DNA of 6,535 nucleotides from Porphyromonas sp. (GTDB taxonomy: Bacteria > Bacteroidota > Bacteroidia > Bacteroidales > Porphyromonadaceae): contig RBKG01000069.1 in NCBI GenBank assembly GCA_003640335.1, positions 1-6,535 of the forward strand. The letters run 5' to 3'. The translations under genes were made by a program, and so were the position numbers. Below are positions 1 to 6,494 of this stretch, in pieces. Each line of letters starts with the position of its first letter. Position 1 is the stretch's first letter. A model generated the notes under the pieces. The model had not been told where the DNA came from, made no database searches, and saw nothing but the letters and a program-made list of their open reading frames with translations.

Positions 1-14
1 CAAAATAGAATCTT

Positions 15-635
15 ATGCAGAGGCTTAAGGATAATGTTCGGCAACAAATAATAAGTATTGCTCGTACTGAGTTTATTAGACATGGATATAAGGGGTGCTC
101 AATGAATGCTATAGCTGATGAGTTAAATATGTCCGTTGGTAATATATACCGATATTATCGGAGTAAAGATGAATTGTTTTCAGCTGTTCTTCAACCTGCG
201 ATACATGCTCTAGAACGTTGCTTTGAGGCGAATAGTAGAAGAAGCGTAAACCCTGATGAAATATTTAACTCACCTTCAGCTGTGGAGGATATTTCGATGA
301 TCCTTTTGGGGATTATTCAGCCTTATCGAGAAGAATTAAAACTTCTATTTAGTGAAAGTAAAGGAACATCAGTTGAGTCTTATTTTGAACAACTGCTAGA
401 ACGGTTTTACGAGAGCGGACAGACTTATCTGAGTAGAATACAAGCAGAGTTTCCGTCCCTAAATCTTAGATTACATCCTATCTTTATTCGGTTGGATTGC
501 TTGAGTTGGTCCAATCTATTACAGGTTATTAGTATGAATCCAGAACTTAATGAGGACGATATTAGGAGTTTGGTTGATACGTATATCCGTTTCAATCAGG
601 CTGGGTGGGAACAGATATTTTTTAAGAATAAGTAG
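15..635 (+). CDS. TetR/AcrR-family transcriptional regulator
   Basis: A 206-residue protein of usual TetR-family length. Residues about 8-54 form the N-terminal DNA-binding domain: a first helix (QQIISIARTEFIRHGYKG), then the helix-turn-helix NAIADELNMSVGNIYRYYRS, whose G-x-(I/L)-Y-x-(H/Y)-(F/Y) recognition helix and following KDELF are family hallmarks. Residues about 60-206 would be the all-helical ligand-binding and dimerisation domain; it is too divergent to name an effector. The start is the first ATG after an in-frame TAG at 6-8, so the gene is complete, but its promoter lies outside the window and no Shine-Dalgarno is visible in the 14 bases before it. It is convergent with the receptor-lipoprotein operon and ends at its own hairpin terminator. 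A role in controlling that operon is possible but unproven; it could equally regulate genes upstream of the window. Confidence 0.93.
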   Translation: MQRLKDNVRQQIISIARTEFIRHGYKGCSMNAIADELNMSVGNIYRYYRSKDELFSAVLQPAIHALERCFEANSRRSVNPDEIFNSPSAVEDISMILLGIIQPYREELKLLFSESKGTSVESYFEQLLERFYESGQTYLSRIQAEFPSLNLRLHPIFIRLDCLSWSNLLQVISMNPELNEDDIRSLVDTYIRFNQAGWEQIFFKNK

Positions 636-651
636 TTAGAATATATAAGAG

Positions 652-688
652 AGGGGAGCTAAGTTAATGTGACTTAGCTCCCCTTTTT
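652..688 (+). terminator. Intrinsic terminator of the TetR gene, possibly serving both strands
   Basis: A perfect 13-bp stem (652-664 with 672-684, arms AGGGGAGCTAAGT and ACTTAGCTCCCCT) closes a 7-base loop and runs into a TTTTT tract at 684-688. It lies 17 bases after the TetR stop codon. On the minus strand the exit side (CTCTCTTATATATT) is pyrimidine-rich but has no strong T run, so it may also stop transcripts from the convergent operon, less efficiently. Confidence 0.9.
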
Positions 689-701
689 GTGTTTTGGGAT
701 T

Positions 702-726
702 ATTGCACCTTCCTGTTTAGTGCAAT
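702..726 (-). terminator. Weak hairpin after the lipoprotein gene
   Basis: An inverted repeat ATTGCAC (702-708) / GTGCAAT (720-726) gives a 7-bp stem with an 11-base loop, 15 bases past the lipoprotein stop codon on the minus strand. No T tract follows on that strand, so it is a poor intrinsic terminator by itself. It may act as an mRNA 3'-end stabiliser or work together with the stronger hairpin at 652-688. Confidence 0.4.
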
Positions 727-741
727 GGGCTATTTAAGACC

Positions 742-1995
742 TTATTTACTGTAGCTATAAATGAAGTTAGGTGTACCATCTGTCGTAAATAGAGGACCTT
801 CTACTTTTTTGCTTTTGGGGTCATAACTATAGATTCCATTTGCTTTCGTATTTGATGATGCAAAGAGGATCTTGCCTTGATGCTGAGTAATGTAGAATGT
901 CTGAGGTCCAGAGGCTGGTAGTTCTTTGATTCTTTTGAATGTTTTATCCTTGAGATTAATCTCTAGAGGGATATTTATAATTGCAGTATAAGGACGATTC
1001 ATCCATTCTGGGTCAAGAGCTGTATCTGTTCCATATCCGTAAGCAATGCCATTACCAGCATAATACATAGAGTGGATACAAGTGATGTGATGATTATCTC
1101 CATCGATAACAGGCGTTTTAGCAAGGTCAATACTATAAGTGGGGTCTATATCTTCACTTCCGTGTTTGATACGTGCAATGCCTCCAGGGAATTCAGGATT
1201 GAATCCCCAAGCTCCGACACAATAGAAATAAATATCTCCCTGTTCATCCTTGAAGATAGAGTATCTGTCAATGGGACGAGTCGTAGAGCTAAACCCAATT
1301 GTAGTATTTGTGGCTACTTTTTTTACTTGGTCTGTTTGTGTGTCTATTACAGCTATATTGATTTGCTTAGACCTAGGCATCCATTGACTATCAAATTGGG
1401 ATAATCCAGCGAAGAGCATACCATCTCGAATAACCATCGCAGCAGGTGATGCTTTTGTCTCAGCACCATTATACGCATCAAAGTTGATTTCTTTTATTTT
1501 GGTCATTGTCTTGGGATTAAAGACGTAGATTTTATTTAGCGCTTGCATGCTTAGGTAGGCCTTTTCATCATTGAGTTCAACGATGTTGCATGCCGCAGCA
1601 CTTGCTGGTATTGGGAGCTTCCCTTCGACATGGAAATGACCATTACTATCTACGCTATAGCGTGTAATTTCGGATTTACTATTACCCATATAGTCAGGGA
1701 AGACATAAATATGTCCATTCTCTAAGGCTATACTAGTGCCCCCAAATCCTGCAGGAATGCCTTGCGTATTATCGTAATGCGTTTTTACTCCCAGTGCAGG
1801 GATACTTTGTAGATATACTTGCCCTGAGTTTCCTTCAGAGTTCGTAATCGCACTAGAGAAGAGTAACCCTTTAAAAGAGTTCTCGACTTGAGTTTGTTTG
1901 GGTGATTGTGTGTTATCAGCATTCTTGTCACAGCTGACAAATGTAAAACTGCTTGCAAGGAGTAATCCCCAGCACATCATGTGATTTAACTTCAT
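742..1995 (-). CDS. DUF4374-like surface lipoprotein (XusB-type siderophore-binding candidate)
   Basis: A 417-residue lipoprotein. The signal peptide has a short basic start, a hydrophobic stretch (residues 8-20) and a lipobox FVSC with the acylated cysteine at 22. The residues after it (DKNADN) are acidic, like the export tags that place Bacteroidota lipoproteins on the cell surface. The mature part is built from repeated beta-rich units, e.g. HIYVFP (95-100), KAYLSMQALNKIYVFNPKTM (145-164), GDIYFYCVGAWGF (253-265) and GKILFASS (374-381), consistent with a beta-propeller of the DUF4374 family. From memory, XusB of Bacteroides thetaiotaomicron, which captures ferric enterobactin beside its TonB receptor XusA, belongs to this group. 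The gene starts 43 bases after the receptor stop with no -7 box in the gap, so it is the second gene of the receptor's operon. The start is the only ATG giving a normal signal peptide; the leader is AT-rich without Shine-Dalgarno. Family is fairly sure; ligand is inferred. Confidence 0.82.
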   Translation of the reverse strand: MKLNHMMCWGLLLASSFTFVSCDKNADNTQSPKQTQVENSFKGLLFSSAITNSEGNSGQVYLQSIPALGVKTHYDNTQGIPAGFGGTSIALENGHIYVFPDYMGNSKSEITRYSVDSNGHFHVEGKLPIPASAAACNIVELNDEKAYLSMQALNKIYVFNPKTMTKIKEINFDAYNGAETKASPAAMVIRDGMLFAGLSQFDSQWMPRSKQINIAVIDTQTDQVKKVATNTTIGFSSTTRPIDRYSIFKDEQGDIYFYCVGAWGFNPEFPGGIARIKHGSEDIDPTYSIDLAKTPVIDGDNHHITCIHSMYYAGNGIAYGYGTDTALDPEWMNRPYTAIINIPLEINLKDKTFKRIKELPASGPQTFYITQHQGKILFASSNTKANGIYSYDPKSKKVEGPLFTTDGTPNFIYSYSK

Positions 1996-2038
1996 GGTTG
2001 AATATTTATTAAAGTGAATATGATATAATAATTAGATT

Positions 2039-4474
2039 CTATTTAAATAGGTAGCGTAGTTTGATTGCTATATTGCGTCCAGGTAGAGGTCGGTTAAACT
2101 CAGAGAAAATCTCTTTATCGAGCATGTTTTTGACTTTAGCCGTAAGAGTCCATCGACCATTACCCCAGCTATGCTCAATCCCCATATCCATAGTAAGAGT
2201 ACTAGGTATCTTGCGATCTTGATAGCTACTTACCTCAAAATCATAGTAATATTGGTGAATGTAAGATGCGTCATAAAGGAAGCGTGTATTCTGTCCTGAA
2301 CCCCCAAATAAATTATTGTGATGGTATTCCAAGCCGATGTTTCCTAATAAGTATGGCACATTAGGTATGCGTTTACCCAGTGTTGGATTCTTTACTTCGG
2401 TGCCAGGATAAGTATCTCTTATATCTCGGAGGTCTTGATAGGTTGCATTAGTATATAGGTACCAATGCTTGGAAATATCACATTTGATATCGAACTCAAC
2501 CCCCATCGTTTTGACATCTCCGAAGTTACGATAACGCGCCATTGTCGGGATAATGTCGGGGGTAAAACGTACCATATCGTGTAGGATGTTATAGAAAATA
2601 TTAACCTCTCCTTCAAATAGCCCATATCTATTGTCTCGATGTGATAATATGCCGAGATTGAATCCTGTGGTCCGTTCTGGTCTAAGTGCAGGAGAGGGGA
2701 GTATGGAGTAACCATTTCCAATAAGTTCCTCACTTGTCGGAATACGAACCTCAGAGTTAAATGACCCTTTGACGAGCCATTGAGGATTAATCTGATATTT
2801 TAGTCCATCATTGAAGCCCCAAAAGTTTTTATACACATCGTATGGTATTGGAGCTTTGATTGAGAATGTTTCTAGAGCTTGAGCATGTGAACGGAAGAAA
2901 AAACCTTTTAAGGTAAAGGCATTCTGAAGTTTCCCTTGAAAGAGACTAAGATCATGAGAAAGACCAAGAGTTATGCTACTCAAATAACTAGGGAAATTGA
3001 CAGAGTACCCCAAAGTTTTGTCCATAAGAGGATCATGTGGCTTCTGAAGGGTATGCCCTGCATAGATATTGAGGTTTAGACTATGCTGATTGTTTAAAGT
3101 ATAAGCAAGATTACACTTTAGGAGTGCATCGATAGAGTGATTGTTGGCATCAGAAGGAAGTTTGCCTAGTTCGCCACCAAAAGGAGACTCGCTTGAGGAT
3201 TTATTACCATCCCAGTCATAGTGTACTGTCGCCTTGTCTACAAGACCATAGCGTCCCCAATTGATGGCAGATTCCCAGTCTAAATCTAATCCGTCAAGAA
3301 AGAAATCTTTCTTCTTGATAATGAGCCCACTTAGGAAAGACTCAGAGAAGTTATAAGCTTCACGTATATCTCTGTCAATACCTTGTACTTGTTGGTTCGT
3401 ATTACTGTAAACCAGTTCGAGTTTAAGTTCATCAAACCACCATTTGGTTGCCTTTACAGAACCTCCAATAATAGTTTTACGAAATTTGTCGTGATTTCGT
3501 TTGACCCAACGATCATCAATATTTATGAGTCGCATGGGGTAATTATTGTCGGAATAGGTGTAAGCTCCGCCAAGACCGAATTGGATTCCACTATCTTTTA
3601 GGGTTCTCTTGATAACAGAGCTAAGTTGGTGGGTATTAAATGAGCCTACCTCGTAGGAGGCATCTAAATAAAAGGGAGGATATTCTTTTATAACGACATT
3701 CACAGCTCCTCCAAGAGCAGAACCTCCAAATTTATAAGGGACTAATCCTTTATAAATCTCTATCCGTTCAATCATGCTTGTAGGAATATCATTGAGACTA
3801 ACAAAGTTATTCATCTGTCCAATCGGAGCTTCATCGACAAACAAACCCATGCGTTTTCCCTCTAATCCACGCACGGATATGCGTGATGCACTACCAATAC
3901 CTCCCGTGTTTCGTACTGTAACGCCGACTGTTCGGGCAAGAACATCATTGATAGAAGAGGCTGTCCCTTGTATCTGCTTGCTTGTTAGTACTGAAATAGG
4001 CATGGCACTCTCTCGTAATGCTCGTGCCTTACTTTTGGCTGTAACCATTATGCCGTCAAGAGCCCGAACTCTATCTTTAAGCAGGAAGTTAGCTTTGGTT
4101 TCACTATTTAAAGGACAGTGTAATTGCTGCTTTTCTTGCTGAAACCCCATAAATTGAGCAACGAGAGTAATATTGGATTGATGACTCGTGAGGGAGTAAT
4201 ATCCTGTAGAATCAGTACTTGCTCCTGTGTTAGTTCCTGCGATGTAAACTGTTGCAGCGGGTAGAGGCTTGCCTGTTTGGGCTTCGTACACATAGCCAGA
4301 TATATGGGCTACTTGAGCCATAATGTGCTTGGGTAAACCCATAAATACGAAGCAAATAATAAGGAATAATGAATGACGCTTACAAATATTCAATAAAAGA
4401 ACAAGGCTACCTGTGTGAGGTAGCCTTGTTCTTTTATATATGGAACGCCTTTGTTGATGTTCTCTTCTGTTCAT
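2039..4474 (-). CDS. TonB-dependent outer-membrane receptor (XusA/siderophore-receptor type)
   Basis: An active-transport channel of the outer membrane, energised by TonB-ExbBD. In order: signal peptide with hydrophobic core SLFLIICFVFMGL (35-47) and probable cut after MAQ (52-54); a CarboxypepD_reg-like domain (about 57-135, ISGYVYEAQTGKPLPAATVY); a TonB-box-like DGIMVTA (140-146); a plug domain (about 155-265) with ISVRGLEGKRMGLFVDEAPI, IERIEIYKG and GGSALGGAVNVV; then a beta-barrel to the end, including PTSEELIGNG and the terminal NMLDKEIF and PGRNIAIKLRYLF. The last residue is K after the aromatic F, a small oddity. At about 780-810 residues it fits siderophore, haem or cobalamin receptors rather than the larger SusC class. 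It is the first gene of an operon with the lipoprotein downstream. The start is uncertain: ATG at 4474 gives 811 residues with a 34-residue N-region before the hydrophobic core and places a terminator-like hairpin in the coding sequence; TTG at 4391-4393 gives 784 residues and a textbook signal peptide (MNICKRHSLFLIICFVFMGL...). Confidence 0.9.
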   Translation of the reverse strand: MNRREHQQRRSIYKRTRLPHTGSLVLLLNICKRHSLFLIICFVFMGLPKHIMAQVAHISGYVYEAQTGKPLPAATVYIAGTNTGASTDSTGYYSLTSHQSNITLVAQFMGFQQEKQQLHCPLNSETKANFLLKDRVRALDGIMVTAKSKARALRESAMPISVLTSKQIQGTASSINDVLARTVGVTVRNTGGIGSASRISVRGLEGKRMGLFVDEAPIGQMNNFVSLNDIPTSMIERIEIYKGLVPYKFGGSALGGAVNVVIKEYPPFYLDASYEVGSFNTHQLSSVIKRTLKDSGIQFGLGGAYTYSDNNYPMRLINIDDRWVKRNHDKFRKTIIGGSVKATKWWFDELKLELVYSNTNQQVQGIDRDIREAYNFSESFLSGLIIKKKDFFLDGLDLDWESAINWGRYGLVDKATVHYDWDGNKSSSESPFGGELGKLPSDANNHSIDALLKCNLAYTLNNQHSLNLNIYAGHTLQKPHDPLMDKTLGYSVNFPSYLSSITLGLSHDLSLFQGKLQNAFTLKGFFFRSHAQALETFSIKAPIPYDVYKNFWGFNDGLKYQINPQWLVKGSFNSEVRIPTSEELIGNGYSILPSPALRPERTTGFNLGILSHRDNRYGLFEGEVNIFYNILHDMVRFTPDIIPTMARYRNFGDVKTMGVEFDIKCDISKHWYLYTNATYQDLRDIRDTYPGTEVKNPTLGKRIPNVPYLLGNIGLEYHHNNLFGGSGQNTRFLYDASYIHQYYYDFEVSSYQDRKIPSTLTMDMGIEHSWGNGRWTLTAKVKNMLDKEIFSEFNRPLPGRNIAIKLRYLFK
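4393..4437 (-). terminator. Perfect 19-bp hairpin of bidirectional-terminator form at the receptor 5' end
   Basis: Arms 4393-4411 and 4419-4437 are fully complementary around a 7-base loop (4412-4418). The core is GC-containing (AAGGCTACC / GGTAGCCTT) and is flanked by A-rich and U-rich runs (AAAAGAAC / GTTCTTTTAT), so either strand would read as stem plus U-rich tail. In the receptor mRNA it lies roughly 60-105 bases after the predicted start of transcription. It either interrupts the first codons of the long frame (about residues 13-28) or sits in a leader before the TTG start. An attenuator, or the 3' end of a short RNA of about 105 bases, is inferred; the structure itself is directly visible. 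Confidence 0.7.
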
Positions 4475-4502
4475 ATTTCTATAGATGTATTCTGATAGAG
4501 TG

Positions 4503-4533
4503 CAAAGGTAGAGTATATCTGTATCTGAAGCAA
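4503..4533 (-). promoter_or_regulatory. Promoter of the receptor-lipoprotein operon
   Basis: Read on the minus strand, TTG (4533-4531), a 20-base spacer and TACCTTTG (4510-4503) match the Bacteroidota primary-sigma consensus (TTG at -33, TAnnTTTG at -7). The transcript should start near 4495-4499, leaving about 20-25 bases before the ATG at 4474 and about 100 before the alternative TTG start. The spacer holds a tandem CAGATA-CAGATA. A palindrome overlaps the -33 end. Confidence 0.72.
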
Positions 4534-4551
4534 TACCTAATCTTAGGTATT
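4532..4551. promoter_or_regulatory. Candidate operator: perfect 20-base palindrome
   Basis: Half-sites AATACCTAA (4532-4540) and TTAGGTATT (4543-4551) are exact inverted copies around a 2-base TC centre. The site overlaps the last two bases of the -33 TTG of the operon promoter and extends upstream, a position from which a bound dimer could block or contact RNA polymerase. Its length and symmetry suit a TetR-type dimer, and a TetR gene lies at the other end of the operon; a Fur or DtxR-like factor is an alternative. It does not match the Fur 6-1-6 consensus. Which protein binds is unknown. Confidence 0.55.
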
Positions 4552-4601
4552 TATCTCTGTTTCTGAGGCTGGAATAAACAACTGAAAAAAGATTGGTGGG
4601 C

Positions 4602-4634
4602 TTGGTGCTAATATGGTAATTATTAGTACCTTTG
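4602..4634 (+). promoter_or_regulatory. Promoter of rpsA
   Basis: TTG (4602-4604), a 22-base spacer and TACCTTTG (4627-4634) form a Bacteroidota-type promoter, with transcription predicted to start near 4638-4642, leaving a leader of about 75 bases. The 10-mer TACCTTTGCA here is identical to that of the divergent operon promoter on the other strand. Confidence 0.68.
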
Positions 4635-4640
4635 CAGACA

Positions 4641-4678
4641 TCTAAATAAGGCGGTGTGTGCTATCCTGCTTATTTAGA
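4641..4678 (+). promoter_or_regulatory. 5' leader hairpin of rpsA mRNA
   Basis: Arms TCTAAATAAG (4641-4650) and CTTATTTAGA (4669-4678) pair over 10 bp. After a bulged G, a further 3 pairs are possible (4652-4654 with 4666-4668, one G-U), leaving an 11-base loop. It lies at or within a few bases of the predicted mRNA 5' end and is followed by 37 AU-rich bases (4679-4715) before the ATG. It is not a terminator, since no U tract follows. A protective 5' stem or a site for feedback by S1 is inferred. Confidence 0.55.
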
Positions 4679-4715
4679 CTGATTATTAAGTATAGCATTA
4701 TTATAAAAACAATTA

Positions 4716-6494
4716 ATGAGCAAACTAAACATCCAGCCTGTAGAGGATTTCAACTGGGAAGAGTTTGAACAAGGCACTAGCTCTTGTGCCGTAACACGTT
4801 CTGAGCAGGAAGCTGCTTATGACGCAACACTAACCAATGTAAAGGAAGGTGAAGTAACAGTAGGTAAGGTAAGCGCTATCTCTAAGCGTGAAGTAGTTGT
4901 AAACATCGGCTTCAAGAGCGAAGGTACAATTTCTGCATCTGAGTTCCGTTACAATCCTGACCTCAAGGTTGGAGACGAAGTAGAAGTATTCGTAGAAAGC
5001 CAAGAAGATAAGAAGGGTCAGCTAGTACTTAGCCACCGTAAGGCTCGTGCTGCTCGCTCTTGGGATCTTATCACTGAAGCTCTTGAAAAGGACGAAATCG
5101 TTAAGGGATACGTTAAGAGCCGCACTAAGGGCGGTATGATCGTTGATGTATTCGGTATCGAAGCCTTCCTTCCAGGTAGCCAGATTGATGTACGTCCTAT
5201 CCGCGATTACGATGCTTACGTTGATAAGACAATGGAATTCAAGATTGTTAAGATTAACAACGAATTCAAGAATGTTGTCGTATCTCACAAGGTTCTTATC
5301 GAAGCTGAACTTGAAGCTCAAAAGGCTGAAATCATCGGTAAGCTTGAAAAGGGTCAAATCCTTGAAGGTGTTGTTAAGAACATCACTTCTTACGGTGTAT
5401 TCATCGACCTTGGCGGTGTAGATGGTCTTATCCACATCACTGACCTTTCTTGGGGTCGTGTATCTCACCCAAGCGAAGTGGTTACTCTTGACGAAACAAT
5501 CAAGGTTGTTATCCTCGAATTCGACGAAAACAAGAAGCGCATCGCTCTAGGTCTTAAGCAGCTTCAAGCTCACCCATGGGATGCTCTAGATCCAAACCTC
5601 AAGGTAGGTGATAAGATTAAGGGTAAGGTAGTGGTTATGGCTGATTACGGTGCATTCGTAGAAGTAGCTCCAGGCGTAGAAGGTCTTGTACACGTTTCAG
5701 AAATGAGCTGGACACAGCACCTACGCACAGCACAAGATTTCCTACACGTTGGTGACGAAATCGAAACTGTAATCCTATCTCTTGATCGTGAAGACCGCAA
5801 GATGAGCCTTGGTCTTAAGCAGCTTAAGGAAGATCCATGGGCTGGTATCGAAGAGCGTTTCCCAATCGGTTCACGCCACATGGCTAAGGTTCGCAACTTC
5901 ACTAACTTCGGTGTATTCGTAGAAATCGAAGAAGGTGTAGATGGTCTAGTACACATTAGCGACCTTTCTTGGACTAAGAAGATTAAGCACCCAAGCGAAT
6001 TTACTCAGGTTGGTGCTCCGCTTGAAATTCAAGTTCTTGAAATCGATAAGGAAAATCGTCGTCTATCTCTTGGTCACAAGCAGACAGAAGAAAACCCATG
6101 GGACGCTCTTGATGGCGTATTCAAGGTAGGTTCTGTTCACCAAGGTACTGTTGTTGAGTTCGTTGATAAGGGTGCTGTAATCTCTCTTCCACACGAAGTA
6201 GAAGGTTTCGCTACTCCTCGTCACCTAACTAAGCAAGATGGTTCACAGGCTCAGAAGGGTGAAACTCTTGAGTTCAAGGTTATCGAGTACAACAAGGATA
6301 GCCGTCGTATCATCGTTTCTCACAGCCGTACATTCGAAGAAGCTCCAAAGTCTGAACCACGCGAGCGTCGTCGTAACTCTCGCCAGACTGAAGCACAGGC
6401 TGACAATGCAGTAGCAGCAAACAACGCTAACAGCGAACGCGCTACTCTTGGTGGTCTAGAAGCTCTTGCAGCTCTTAAGGAAAAGCTTTCTTAA
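4716..6494 (+). CDS. rpsA: 30S ribosomal protein S1
   Basis: A 592-residue ribosomal protein bS1, which binds AU-rich mRNA leaders and helps load them on the small subunit; this is relevant here because Bacteroidota starts generally lack Shine-Dalgarno pairing. Six S1 (OB-fold) repeats are visible at about residues 43-109, 125-192, 212-282, 297-369, 384-455 and 470-537. Repeats 3-5 carry the canonical RNA-binding signature (YGVFIDLGGVDGLIHITDLS, YGAFVEV, FGVFVEIEEGVDGLVHISDL); repeats 1, 2 and 6 are divergent, as usual for the ribosome-docking and terminal domains. A basic stretch (RERRRNSR, 549-556) and an Ala/Asn-rich linker lead to a C-terminal LGGLEALAALKEKLS. Codon use is strongly biased (AAG, GAA, CTT), unlike the other genes here, fitting very high expression. 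The start ATG follows an A-rich leader with no Shine-Dalgarno. It is divergent from the receptor operon and appears to be transcribed alone. Confidence 0.98.
   Translation: MSKLNIQPVEDFNWEEFEQGTSSCAVTRSEQEAAYDATLTNVKEGEVTVGKVSAISKREVVVNIGFKSEGTISASEFRYNPDLKVGDEVEVFVESQEDKKGQLVLSHRKARAARSWDLITEALEKDEIVKGYVKSRTKGGMIVDVFGIEAFLPGSQIDVRPIRDYDAYVDKTMEFKIVKINNEFKNVVVSHKVLIEAELEAQKAEIIGKLEKGQILEGVVKNITSYGVFIDLGGVDGLIHITDLSWGRVSHPSEVVTLDETIKVVILEFDENKKRIALGLKQLQAHPWDALDPNLKVGDKIKGKVVVMADYGAFVEVAPGVEGLVHVSEMSWTQHLRTAQDFLHVGDEIETVILSLDREDRKMSLGLKQLKEDPWAGIEERFPIGSRHMAKVRNFTNFGVFVEIEEGVDGLVHISDLSWTKKIKHPSEFTQVGAPLEIQVLEIDKENRRLSLGHKQTEENPWDALDGVFKVGSVHQGTVVEFVDKGAVISLPHEVEGFATPRHLTKQDGSQAQKGETLEFKVIEYNKDSRRIIVSHSRTFEEAPKSEPRERRRNSRQTEAQADNAVAANNANSERATLGGLEALAALKEKLS

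Noticed and set aside
1072..4293. Open frames of 60-122 codons antisense to, or out of frame within, the lipoprotein and receptor genes.
   Set aside because: Their compositions are unlike real proteins, they lie fully inside well-supported genes, and none has a -7 box upstream that I could see.
4615..4630. GGTA...TACC symmetry around an AT-rich centre overlapping the rpsA promoter.
   Set aside because: Only four bases per arm match, which is expected by chance in AT-rich intergenic DNA.
5550..5825. Exact 15-base direct repeat GGTCTTAAGCAGCTT at 5550-5564 and 5811-5825.
   Set aside because: It encodes the same GLKQL at the ends of adjacent S1 domains in a highly codon-biased gene; domain duplication explains it without a mobile or regulatory repeat.
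5022..5956. Open frames of about 90-150 codons overlapping rpsA on both strands.
   Set aside because: They are shadows of the rpsA reading frame, with no recognisable domains, start signals or independent promoters.
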